Assembly (NCBI GenBank): GCA_043812455.1
Contig: JBDRMB010000029.1
Coordinates: forward strand, 1-64,000
Reading direction: 5' to 3'
From: JABHQR01 sp043812455
GTDB lineage: Archaea > Nanobdellota > Nanobdellia > Woesearchaeales > GW2011-AR9
Length of the DNA: 64,000 nucleotides
Position 1 is the stretch's first letter; each line of letters opens with the position of its first letter. This document shows, piece after piece, positions 8,208 to 15,907 of the stretch. Under the pieces are notes generated by a model. That model searched no databases. It was not told the DNA's origin and was given only the letters and a program-made list of their open reading frames with translations. Made by a program: the position numbers and the translations under genes.

Positions 8208-8279
8208 TGTCCATTTTGAGAGAAATTGTGCTTAAAAAGATTTCTTGTCTGGGGTGGTATTGTTGAGAACAGCACCCTT

Positions 8280-9236
8280 TCAAGCACTTTTCCTAATCTT
8301 AGCTACAAAGAAACCTTCAGTATCATTATCCTGTGGCCAGATTCTTAGCGTGTGTTTAACTTGAGGATTGTATATTGCTCCTTCAAATTCAGTTACTGGC
8401 TTTCCAACTTTCAAACCCGGAAGAGTTATTTTTTCTAAAGTTGCGTTTGGAAAAGTTGTCAATAAATAGTCAATTACTCCTTCATTTTCTTCTGGTTCTA
8501 AAGAACAAGTAGAATAAACCATTGTTCCACCAGGTTTAAGGTTATTGAATGCTGTAGTTGCTAATCGCTTTTGTTCTCGACAAATTTTCTTTACCATGCT
8601 CGGATTCCAGATCCTTATTGTCTTCAAACTTTTCCTGATTGTTCCTGTACCAGAACAAGGTGCATCTACAAGAATCTTGTCAAATTGAAAATCTCTGAAC
8701 CTCGTACCGGACATTAAGGTTATGATTGTATTTGTCGCCCCACTGCGTTGTAGATTAATTCCTAACGGTTGTAACCTGATTCCTTGATAATCGTTAGCGA
8801 TTAACAGTCCTTTGTTTTGCATCATCGCTGCCATTTGTGTAGTTTTGCTTCCGGGAGAGGCACACATGTCCAGCACAATATCTCCCGGCTGTGGTTGTAA
8901 CACTAACGGAGGTAGCATGCTGACAGCTTCCTGGATGTAAATTTTTCCAACGTGATGTTCCCAGAGATTACCTACATCTTTTCTATCAGTATGTCTGATC
9001 CAGAACCCTTCTTTGCACCACGGAATGGGATCGAGAATCCATCCTTTTGCTTCGATAGATTCTTTGGTTTCTTTTATTGTGGTTTTTAATGTGTTAATTC
9101 TGATAGATCTTCTAAGGAATGATAATGAGAATGTTTTGAACTGTTCCCAATCTGTAAGTGCGGAATACCTTTTGATGAACCCTTCTTTGAATTCCATATC
9201 TTCAGTGTTTGGTATTGGTGTTGGTTTTGATACCAT
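8280..9236 (-). CDS. NOL1/NOP2/Sun-family RNA m5C methyltransferase
   Basis: A 318-aa SAM-dependent RNA cytosine-C5 methyltransferase. The SAM-binding motif DMCASPGSKTTQMAA is at about residues 123-137. DAPCSGTGT (Cys194) and the catalytic-site YSTCSLEPEENE (Cys244) give the two-cysteine pair typical of NSUN proteins. There is no PUA domain; the N-terminal ~100 residues form the usual NSUN extension with RINTLK. The target, tRNA or rRNA, cannot be told from sequence. The start ATG at 9236 opens MVSKPTPIPN. A TATA-rich AT stretch lies upstream in the ~120 nt shared with the divergent AbrB/kinase operon. Confidence 0.9.
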   Translation of the reverse strand: MVSKPTPIPNTEDMEFKEGFIKRYSALTDWEQFKTFSLSFLRRSIRINTLKTTIKETKESIEAKGWILDPIPWCKEGFWIRHTDRKDVGNLWEHHVGKIYIQEAVSMLPPLVLQPQPGDIVLDMCASPGSKTTQMAAMMQNKGLLIANDYQGIRLQPLGINLQRSGATNTIITLMSGTRFRDFQFDKILVDAPCSGTGTIRKSLKTIRIWNPSMVKKICREQKRLATTAFNNLKPGGTMVYSTCSLEPEENEGVIDYLLTTFPNATLEKITLPGLKVGKPVTEFEGAIYNPQVKHTLRIWPQDNDTEGFFVAKIRKSA

Positions 9237-9314
9237 CTTTAGTACGATTTCTTACCACACTTAAATACATTTAGTTTATTTTAGACTACTTCAAAGTAGT
9301 TACAAACCAAAAGA

Positions 9315-9357
9315 TTTATAAAGAGAGTATGTTCTGGAATATGTATATTTTATACAT
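9315..9357 (+). promoter_or_regulatory. TATA box and palindromic operator of the AbrB-kinase operon
   Basis: TTTATAAAG at 9315-9323 lies about 42 nt before the AbrB-like start at 9361. A perfect inverted repeat, ATGTATA-TTT-TATACAT, occupies 9341-9357, right where transcription should begin, so a bound dimer there would block the promoter. Autoregulation by the AbrB-like product is the natural inference. Confidence 0.55.
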
Positions 9358-9360
9358 AAA

Positions 9361-9504
9361 ATGAAACAGTTCACAATCACTAAAAAAATAGCAAAACATG
9401 GTAATCAAGCAATCATAGTTATACCTAGACTTATCGAGAAAGATCTTAAACCAGGAACTGTTGTTGAAGTAAAATTTAATATCCTGAAGGAGGCTAAAGA
9501 ATAA
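9361..9504 (+). CDS. AbrB/MazE-like DNA-binding protein, 47 aa
   Basis: A 47-residue protein, MKQFTITKKIAKHGNQAIIV and onward, ending FNILKEAKE. The KKIAKHGNQAIIVIP...LKPGTVVEV pattern is the swapped-hairpin AbrB/MazE/SpoVT fold, seen in antitoxins and transition-state regulators that bind DNA as dimers. Its TAA stop shares one base with the ATG of the kinase gene (9504), so the two are translationally coupled. The palindrome at 9341-9357 immediately upstream is the likely binding site. The family call rests on the motif pattern; whether it is an antitoxin or a plain regulator is open. Confidence 0.75.
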   Translation: MKQFTITKKIAKHGNQAIIVIPRLIEKDLKPGTVVEVKFNILKEAKE

Positions 9505-11591
9505 TGGTAGCTCCAGACTTATTAGGACCAGTAAGAACAGTTGAAGATCTCATTAAACAATTATTGCCTTCTGAGAAATATAAAAATATTCAATTTTGGA
9601 AATCTGGTGGAACAAGAGATCTTTACATGGCAGAATGGGGTCCAGGCAATGAAAAAAGAATTATTAAAGTAGACAAAAGTGAATTAGAAAGTCCTAGAGC
9701 TCAAAGACATGTTGAAAGAGGTTATGATACCTCTAATGATATCAGAGCTTTATCTGAGATATCAAACCCCGAAAGACACAACTTGATGCGTTTGGTTGAT
9801 TATTTTGATTTCAGCAAAACGCAAGGAATTACTGTTGCTGTTGAAAGACATTTTGAATCTCAATCTTTGGAAGAAAGAGTTCAAGATAAACCTTTAAAAC
9901 TTAAAGAATTTGAAACTGTATTTTCGCAAGTGATTGAAGGTGCAAATTATTTCATTAACACTTGTGGAATGTACCATCGTGATCTAAAAGCTTCTAATAT
10001 CCTAGTTAATGATGAACTAGAAGTCAGAATTACAGATTTTGCAAACGCTTGTAAGAAAAATGAAGTTCAGAAAAAATATATGCCAACTGCTGGCGGTCAT
10101 TGGGTAAGTGATCCATTAGTTTTCTTCAATGGTTCTGAAAATGAATACAGAGAAACTTCAGAAATTTATGCAATTGGAACAGAGATGTTTTATGCTTTGA
10201 CAGGGGAACATATTTTTGAGTATGATGCAGATAATGGTACAGGGATTTCTTGTTTTACAGGTGAAAGTTTACTTGATAAGAATGGTATTGTTGACAGAAC
10301 AAGACATAATGCTACTTTAGATTATGCTCTCAAAAGATTACCATGGAGAATCAGAAGGAAATATGGTGAAGTTATCAAAAAAAGTTTAAGTTTGGATGAC
10401 GAAGTAAGATATTCAAAAATCAGTGAATTGAAAAAAGATTTTGAAAATGAGAAAAATATGCCAAGTTGGTATCAGTATTTAACTTCAAGACTTATATTAT
10501 CCTCACTATTGATTACGACAACTGGTTTTGCAATTGGTGGTGTTGGAATAATGCATCACTTAGAAAAAAAACTTGAAGAAACTCAAGCAGTTGCAGAAGA
10601 AAATGCCAAATATTATGTCAAGCCAGAATGGGATGGCTTAAATCTTGAAATTAATAACAATCTTACAGAACTTGATTTAAAATTGTACATTCTTAATCGC
10701 AAAGGTCTTGATAATGATAGAGATTATGATAATTATCCCGAGTCTCATTTCCTAAAAGTTAACCCTGGAGAAAAATTGTCAGGATCAATTTCTTTTAGAG
10801 AAGTGGCGGGAGCCGATAATGGTGCTCTTGGACAGTGCAATGTTTCATTCTTCACTAGAGTATACATCGAAGGTTTTCCTGCTCAAGAGGAGTTTTATGT
10901 TCATACAAGAGATCATGATAATTCTATAATTTATGGTATGGGAGCTATGGGATTGTACCAATTTCCAAACATTATTATTCCTGAGAACTTGCCTGACGGA
11001 ACTTATAATTTAATCATAGAGGCTTACTCTCCAAAAGATGATTCATATTTAAATGATAATATTATTGATGGTATGGAGAACTTAAGGTTCGATGAGTTCA
11101 GTCAGATTATACTAAGAAATCGTGTTCCTATAGTTGTTGGAAATCCTGAAGCTTTTGTGTCTGCAGAATATATGCGTGGAGATCTTGGACCAGCTATCCA
11201 AATAAATAATCTGATAAGGAATCGTTATCATACCCCTGAGAATCTTTCAGGTAACTTAACATTTGAATTAGATTTGCTTGGAACTGACTATCACAAAGAA
11301 TTTACTCCTCAAGGTCATTATGGTTCTTTATGGTTACCAAAAAAAGACAATCCAGAAGAACGGATATTACAAATAGTCACTCAGGACTCTGAAGGAGAAA
11401 TGATTTATTATACTTTTATCCCCATGGTTAATGAAATCCTTAACGAAGAAACTAGATATTCGCAATGGCGGCCAGGAATCCCAGGACCAGAATTCTACGA
11501 AACTACAATTAAGTTAGGTCAAGCGTTGCGAGGAGAATCACATGATGAGCCCAGAGAGGGGACTGTTGGCCAGGTAGAAGTTCCTAATTGA
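9504..11591 (+). CDS. Transmembrane Ser/Thr protein kinase with external sensor region
   Basis: A 695-aa receptor-like kinase. The N-terminal Hanks-type domain has the ATP-anchoring Lys55 (RIIKVDK), the catalytic loop HRDLKASNI at 158-166 with Asp160 and Asn165, and the metal-binding DFA at 178-180, where nearly all kinases have DFG. A single membrane segment at about 328-346 is followed by ~20 residues of coil and then ~330 residues predicted to lie outside the cell. These contain two beta-rich units with the closing motif LPDGTYNLIIEA, like units in the lipoproteins at 20.8 and 59.2 kb. The last 54 nt overlap the convergent AbrB-PhoU gene. It is coupled to the AbrB-like gene. Phosphorylation targets are unknown. 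Confidence 0.85.
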   Translation: MVAPDLLGPVRTVEDLIKQLLPSEKYKNIQFWKSGGTRDLYMAEWGPGNEKRIIKVDKSELESPRAQRHVERGYDTSNDIRALSEISNPERHNLMRLVDYFDFSKTQGITVAVERHFESQSLEERVQDKPLKLKEFETVFSQVIEGANYFINTCGMYHRDLKASNILVNDELEVRITDFANACKKNEVQKKYMPTAGGHWVSDPLVFFNGSENEYRETSEIYAIGTEMFYALTGEHIFEYDADNGTGISCFTGESLLDKNGIVDRTRHNATLDYALKRLPWRIRRKYGEVIKKSLSLDDEVRYSKISELKKDFENEKNMPSWYQYLTSRLILSSLLITTTGFAIGGVGIMHHLEKKLEETQAVAEENAKYYVKPEWDGLNLEINNNLTELDLKLYILNRKGLDNDRDYDNYPESHFLKVNPGEKLSGSISFREVAGADNGALGQCNVSFFTRVYIEGFPAQEEFYVHTRDHDNSIIYGMGAMGLYQFPNIIIPENLPDGTYNLIIEAYSPKDDSYLNDNIIDGMENLRFDEFSQIILRNRVPIVVGNPEAFVSAEYMRGDLGPAIQINNLIRNRYHTPENLSGNLTFELDLLGTDYHKEFTPQGHYGSLWLPKKDNPEERILQIVTQDSEGEMIYYTFIPMVNEILNEETRYSQWRPGIPGPEFYETTIKLGQALRGESHDEPREGTVGQVEVPN

Positions 11592-12443
11592 AGCCATTAG
11601 ATGGTATACCATTAATGCTTCTTTACCTGTTTTCTTTTTCAGAAGGTTATATCCATCCCAATACAACAACTCTTTTTCTTTTTCGTGAACTTTTGCCAAA
11701 AGATGAATGTCTTTGTTAAGATAAGACTTTTTTATAATTTCAAATATTTCTTGATTATCTTCTAAAAGTTTAATAATTTCCTTTGAAATGGGTATTTTAC
11801 TGGTTAACAATTTACTGTTCAAATGATAAATTTCCCTTTGCCCTTGATTAATCAAAGTCATGAATGCCCATAAGAATTCAGAATTGTCTGCCTGAATTCT
11901 TTTTTTTGAAATAACTCTCCTACAAAAATTGTCAAATCTTTGTATTCTTTCTTCAACCTCAATAAATTCGTCATTCTTTACGTTACCGTTAATTCTATCT
12001 TTTGTTATTTCAAACAGTTCAGTAATATTATATAATATTTTTTTGAAGATTGTATCAAATTGGTCTGCAGTCGGTTCAGTTATATTTTCTATTGTGCAAT
12101 ATCCCTTAGCTTTCTTTACAATTTCAAAACCCAATAGTCTTGTTTTTGTCACTTCGTTAAGAATTTTGAATTGAGATGGTTTGTCGTAAAATACTTTGAC
12201 TTTATCGTAACCTCTTCGATAAGTGTTTGTAATTAATGTTCTTATTGATGATTCTGTTAAGTTTACTAATTTAATTTCTATTTCTGATTTAGTTTCAATT
12301 CCACTTATTGAAATGATAAGGTTATTTCCAACCGCTTCGATATCAATCTCTGAACCTTTTTGGGCTTTGTTTTCTTTAACCCATTTGCTAGGTAAGCTGA
12401 TCATTAAAGTGCTTGTTCCTTGTTTTACTAGCTTTCTTCGCAT
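11538..12443 (-). CDS. AbrB-domain / PhoU-like regulator
   Basis: A 301-aa archaeal regulator. The N-terminus (MRRKLVKQGTSTLMISLPSK) is an AbrB-type swapped hairpin typical of archaeal PhoU-related proteins. The region from about residue 115 to the end has helical PhoU-like bundles (KKILYNITELFEITKD, ERIQRFDNFCRRVI). Proteins with this architecture are annotated as phosphate-uptake regulators in archaea, but no pst or pho transport genes are nearby. Its 3' end overlaps the convergent kinase gene by 54 nt. Upstream, between it and a secreted-protein gene, lie repeated GTTTAAAC boxes (12484-12534) that could be its binding sites. A role in controlling the adjacent accessory block is inference. 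Confidence 0.8.
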   Translation of the reverse strand: MRRKLVKQGTSTLMISLPSKWVKENKAQKGSEIDIEAVGNNLIISISGIETKSEIEIKLVNLTESSIRTLITNTYRRGYDKVKVFYDKPSQFKILNEVTKTRLLGFEIVKKAKGYCTIENITEPTADQFDTIFKKILYNITELFEITKDRINGNVKNDEFIEVEERIQRFDNFCRRVISKKRIQADNSEFLWAFMTLINQGQREIYHLNSKLLTSKIPISKEIIKLLEDNQEIFEIIKKSYLNKDIHLLAKVHEKEKELLYWDGYNLLKKKTGKEALMVYHLMASIRNFYLANSPLSGLIM

Positions 12444-12483
12444 AGGTTGTTATTGTTTGGTGTATTTTTAAAACTTTTGCCAA

Positions 12484-12534
12484 AGTTTAAACATTTAAAC
12501 TAAAATATATAGTTTAAACATAAAGTTTAAACAT
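12484..12534. repeat. Three AGTTTAAACAT boxes in a divergent promoter region
   Basis: AGTTTAAACAT occurs at 12484-12494, 12511-12521 and 12524-12534, with a reversed ATTTAAACT half-copy at 12493-12501. Each core GTTTAAAC is its own reverse complement, as for a dimer-binding operator. They lie between the AbrB-PhoU gene (leftward) and the secreted beta-rich protein (rightward) and flank the TATA-like AAAATATATAG, so binding could control both directions. Confidence 0.55.
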
Positions 12535-12589
12535 TTCTTTCCAAAAACATTGTAACTACAAAAGAGTAAGAACACAAAAGGTGAGAACA

Positions 12590-13729
12590 ATGAAATTAGA
12601 GAAAATACTTAACACAATCAAAAGAAAAATTACAGCACCATTAATTGCTGGTGCTTTAACAGTTGGTGCAATGATGCCAGCTTATGCTGCCGAGCAAGAA
12701 TCAGTGGAAGCAGCCCAGGAAGATCCCAAAAAAACTGATGAATCATTTTTTCAAGGAAACTTAATCGGTTCAAACATTGATAACATAGTAACATTTAATC
12801 ATGATAACGGAGGAAGAGTACATTATGAAGCTGTCAACAGCCCATGGCAAGAAGTTCCTCAAAGTGATCATAGTTTAGGATTAAGAACTCCTTCTATTGC
12901 AGGAAAAGTCAGATTAAGTGGAACTTTAGATGCAAGTATTAGCTCTGAGAATTACCTAGGTGCTACTGAAATGGTTGAAGTTCTACCAGCAGATAATGTA
13001 ATTATTAGAGCTGGCGGAATTCAAAGTACTAGTGGCAAAATGGGAGGATTTGCAGGAGCAAAATTTACTCCAGAACATTTTACTGCAGATTTTGAAGCTT
13101 GGTATGACGGTACTAAATTTGACACTCACGGTTTCATTGCAGGAATAATTCCTGTAGGTAACGGAGAATTGTACCTAAGTATTGGTGGAGAATTAGGAGA
13201 GCGTGATATCAATACCACCAATGGTTGGTATAACGTTGGCGGAACAGGAATCTTTACTGGAACACACTTTGATATTGACAATAACACTCAAAGCTTGAAA
13301 GCAATAATTGTTCCAAAAGGTTACAGCAGAGGAAGAGGATTTAACGACTTTTATAGCCATATCAATAACAGAACAGAAATGCGAGCAGTAACTACTGGTT
13401 TTGTACAGGATAGTTGGGCACCTTTCGACGCTTTTGCTGTAGATGGTGAAAAAGGTCATGCAGCTGTTGCAGTGTATGCAAACAATAGTGAAGAAGCTAT
13501 TGGTGGAAAAGCTCATCTTTATGTCAGACCGATACCACAAATATTCTTGGGAGTTGGTGCAGGATATTCTTATGACAAAGTTGCTGAAGAACATAATCCA
13601 AACTTAGTTTTGGAAGCTTACGGTGCCGTACCTGGCACACCAGTAGAAGGTTGGATTACCATGGACCAGAACTTACGTACTGGCGAGCCTAATGTTACAG
13701 GTTATGTTGGTTTTGTGAACAAGTTTTAG
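12590..13729 (+). CDS. Secreted beta-rich protein, unknown family
   Basis: A 379-aa protein with a clear signal peptide (charged start MKLEKILNTIKRK, hydrophobic core, AYA before AEQE). The mature part is Gly-rich with many short alternating hydrophobic/polar stretches such as GELYLSIGGELGERD and IFLGVGAGYSYDK, and it ends in GYVGFVNKF with a terminal aromatic residue. That pattern resembles bacterial outer-membrane beta-barrels, unexpected in an archaeon, but no family was recognised. ATG at 12590 is chosen over GTG at 12581 because GGTGA (12580-12584) gives a good ribosome-binding site. The next gene begins 9 nt after the stop, with another GGTGGAG site, so they form an operon. The beta-barrel idea is a hypothesis. 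Confidence 0.7.
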   Translation: MKLEKILNTIKRKITAPLIAGALTVGAMMPAYAAEQESVEAAQEDPKKTDESFFQGNLIGSNIDNIVTFNHDNGGRVHYEAVNSPWQEVPQSDHSLGLRTPSIAGKVRLSGTLDASISSENYLGATEMVEVLPADNVIIRAGGIQSTSGKMGGFAGAKFTPEHFTADFEAWYDGTKFDTHGFIAGIIPVGNGELYLSIGGELGERDINTTNGWYNVGGTGIFTGTHFDIDNNTQSLKAIIVPKGYSRGRGFNDFYSHINNRTEMRAVTTGFVQDSWAPFDAFAVDGEKGHAAVAVYANNSEEAIGGKAHLYVRPIPQIFLGVGAGYSYDKVAEEHNPNLVLEAYGAVPGTPVEGWITMDQNLRTGEPNVTGYVGFVNKF

Positions 13730-13738
13730 GTGGAGAAA

Positions 13739-14356
13739 ATGAATAGTAGAGATTGGGGACATTTTTGTTTTGGAGCTGCAGCAACACTAGGTTTAGGGAT
13801 TGCAGCTTTTTCATATGTATCTTTTAGAGATAATCTTAACGTTGATAAAGATTATTACAAGAAAGGAGAACTCGAAATTGTTGTTAGTGATGTTGATAAT
13901 GATGGGGAGAGGGAAACTAACTTAATAGTAATTGACGAATACATTCGAGTTCCTTTAACCCATGATAATGTTAGAAGAAACTTTCCTGAAAAAGCAAATG
14001 AAAGACAAATTGAGAGAACTTACATGTTAAAAGAGTCAGGAACTCTTGATGATGGTACCAGACTTGGTAAACTTGGTGCTAGAAAGTTTGTGATAAATAA
14101 TGTCAACTTGCCAATATCTCCTGGTTTTCATGAATTCATAGAATTAGATAACGGTGCTTATATTGGAAAATTAGGTGCTATGAGATATTTGCTTGATAAA
14201 GATTGGAGTCCTACTTCTGCTGGATATCATGAAATAATTCCTAACAGTACAGGATATGATTCTATACTTGGCCAATGTCATTATACTTTAAGTTTGAAAG
14301 GAGAAATTCGGACCGCAAGTTCTGAAAAATGTAAACAATTACCAGAGAGTTATTAG
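13739..14356 (+). CDS. Membrane-anchored protein with a duplicated ~35-aa repeat
   Basis: A 205-aa protein with one N-terminal hydrophobic segment (about residues 10-29, FCFGAAATLGLGIAAFSYV) and an otherwise hydrophilic body facing outside. Two tandem units begin DGTRLGKLGARKFVINN and NGAYIGKLGAMRYLLDK; each continues to a PGFHEFI or AGYHEII ending. DVDNDGERET is an Asp-rich stretch that could bind calcium. The start at 13739 is supported by GGTGGAG just upstream, and the gene lies directly downstream of the secreted beta-rich protein. No known family. Together the two look like an exported pair. Confidence 0.65.
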   Translation: MNSRDWGHFCFGAAATLGLGIAAFSYVSFRDNLNVDKDYYKKGELEIVVSDVDNDGERETNLIVIDEYIRVPLTHDNVRRNFPEKANERQIERTYMLKESGTLDDGTRLGKLGARKFVINNVNLPISPGFHEFIELDNGAYIGKLGAMRYLLDKDWSPTSAGYHEIIPNSTGYDSILGQCHYTLSLKGEIRTASSEKCKQLPESY

Positions 14357-14357
14357 A

Positions 14358-15212
14358 ATGAAAAACCTTGAACTTATGACAAAATATTCTACTGGAAAAC
14401 CTTTTTGGGAATCTCATAGTCCATACTACCAACCAGATTTCATTGAGGAATTGAGCCAATTACCAGAAGGCCCAGTTCTAGACGCGGGTTGTAGTGCTGG
14501 ATATGATCACTTGGGTCTTCAAGATATTACTAAAAGAGAAATAATTGGGATTGATACAAATCCAAAAGCAATTGAAGAAGCAATTAAAAAAAGTCCAACT
14601 GGCACATTCTTTCGAAGAGATATTCAGGATACCAGTTTCAAAGATGAAACCTTTGCAGCGGTTTATATGATAAATGTTGCTCATTATCTTGATGACCAAG
14701 CAAAAGCCCTAAATGAAATGTACCGTGTATTAAAAACAGGAGGATATCTCTATATTCATTTTAATACAGAAATTATTGATAACGAAGGTAATATAGATTA
14801 TCAACAAAGTGAAGAAGAAATTTCTGATTTAATTGAAAATTCTAAATTTCAGGTAGTATCTAAGAAAAATTTTACTAGAAGCGACCAGTTTCCAATACCA
14901 CATAAACATTCTGCAATCAAATATCTTCTCAAAAAAGAAGCTGAAAAAGAAAAGAAAAAAGTTAGTAAGCTTGGCACAGCTGTAATGATTGGAGCATTTG
15001 CCTTACTTTCTCAAATTGGTGGAAACCTTGCTATATATCAAAACCTAACAATCGAACTAAACAAGGGAGTAACAAAAGAAGAGATTGAAGCTAATTATTG
15101 TGGTAATGATCATGGTTTTGAGGAAGGTAGTTTACTTTGTCAATCTTTTTGGTACTTATCCGCACCAGCAAGGGAATTAGCTTATTGGAATCATGAGAGG
15201 AAAGAAAAATGA
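14358..15212 (+). CDS. Class I SAM methyltransferase with C-terminal membrane anchor
   Basis: A 284-aa protein. The first ~170 residues form a class I (Methyltransf_11-like) methyltransferase: motif I VLDAGCSAGYDHLG near residue 40, an acidic IGIDTNP after strand 2, and YMINVAHYLDDQAKALNEMY with RVLKTGGYLYIHF. A charged linker of Lys and Glu then leads to a hydrophobic segment at about 208-225 (AVMIGAFALLSQIGG) and a short Cys-containing tail. A methyltransferase held at the membrane by a C-terminal helix is unusual. It starts 1 nt after the preceding stop and overlaps the next gene by 4 nt (ATGA), so it is mid-operon. The substrate is unknown. Confidence 0.78.
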   Translation: MKNLELMTKYSTGKPFWESHSPYYQPDFIEELSQLPEGPVLDAGCSAGYDHLGLQDITKREIIGIDTNPKAIEEAIKKSPTGTFFRRDIQDTSFKDETFAAVYMINVAHYLDDQAKALNEMYRVLKTGGYLYIHFNTEIIDNEGNIDYQQSEEEISDLIENSKFQVVSKKNFTRSDQFPIPHKHSAIKYLLKKEAEKEKKKVSKLGTAVMIGAFALLSQIGGNLAIYQNLTIELNKGVTKEEIEANYCGNDHGFEEGSLLCQSFWYLSAPARELAYWNHERKEK

Positions 15213-15571
15213 AACCACGGAACGGTTGGGATTGGATAGAAACAACACTGGACGGAGAGTATAATGAAAACAAACAAATTGTAGTTGAGTTTTACTTCCG
15301 TATGTTCTCAGAAGAATGTTGGAGTCGCAGAGTACCGTCATCGTATAGAGGAATTATCAGAAAAATTGGAGATCATTATTTATCATATTATATTGAATCC
15401 TCAGATGAAAAAACATATACAGATATTGATCACGATTTGCCAACAGCAGCTAGAAATATGTACCAACACATGAAAGAAAAATGCGATACACTTGCTGAGG
15501 AAAAAATAAGATTTATCGAAAGTATTGATGACAAATTAAGAGAAATTCTGGAGGGAGAAAATGAAACTTGA
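15209..15571 (+). CDS. Hypothetical protein, 120 aa
   Basis: A soluble 120-residue protein, MKPRNGWDWIETTLDGEYNE onward, with many aromatic and charged residues and a helical, acidic C-terminus (RFIESIDDKLREILEGENET). There is no signal peptide or membrane segment. Its start overlaps the methyltransferase stop by 4 nt, and its end overlaps the next small gene by 11 nt. The tight coupling supports it as a real gene working with its neighbours. No family was recognised. Confidence 0.6.
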   Translation: MKPRNGWDWIETTLDGEYNENKQIVVEFYFRMFSEECWSRRVPSSYRGIIRKIGDHYLSYYIESSDEKTYTDIDHDLPTAARNMYQHMKEKCDTLAEEKIRFIESIDDKLREILEGENET

Positions 15572-15860
15572 ACAAGAAGATTTAGGAAAATGGATTGCTG
15601 TTACTTTTAACCCACAAAAATTATCTGATGAAGATGTCGAATCGCAAAGAATACCTTATAGTTCTGTAATTGATTATGAATTGAGAGAAAAAGATGAAGA
15701 ATTTGAAAGATTCTTTGAACAGATTCCAACAGCAGGGATAGCAATGCCTGTAGTTGACAGTGTTAACCCATATTATGTCGGAAAACATTTAGGCGCAAGT
15801 AGAGGTATAATAAGAGGAAAATTAGAAGAAATTACAGACACTTACTTCAAATTAAAATAA
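15561..15860 (+). CDS. Hypothetical protein, 99 aa
   Basis: A 99-residue soluble protein, MKLEQEDLGKWIAVTFNPQK onward, with an Asp/Glu-rich middle and a C-terminal YYVGKHLGASRGIIRGKLEE segment. A GGAGGG ribosome-binding site lies inside the end of the preceding gene, 11 nt of which are shared. It is the last gene of the accessory operon that begins at 12590. Past its stop, a TATA-like ACTTTTAAAAC (about 15877) starts the malate dehydrogenase transcription unit. The phrase KWIAVTFNP hints at a beta-strand start, but no family can be named. Confidence 0.6.
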   Translation: MKLEQEDLGKWIAVTFNPQKLSDEDVESQRIPYSSVIDYELREKDEEFERFFEQIPTAGIAMPVVDSVNPYYVGKHLGASRGIIRGKLEEITDTYFKLK

Positions 15861-15907
15861 AGCTTTAATCCATAAACTTTTAAAACTCCCGCGCACAAAA
15901 CCAGTAC

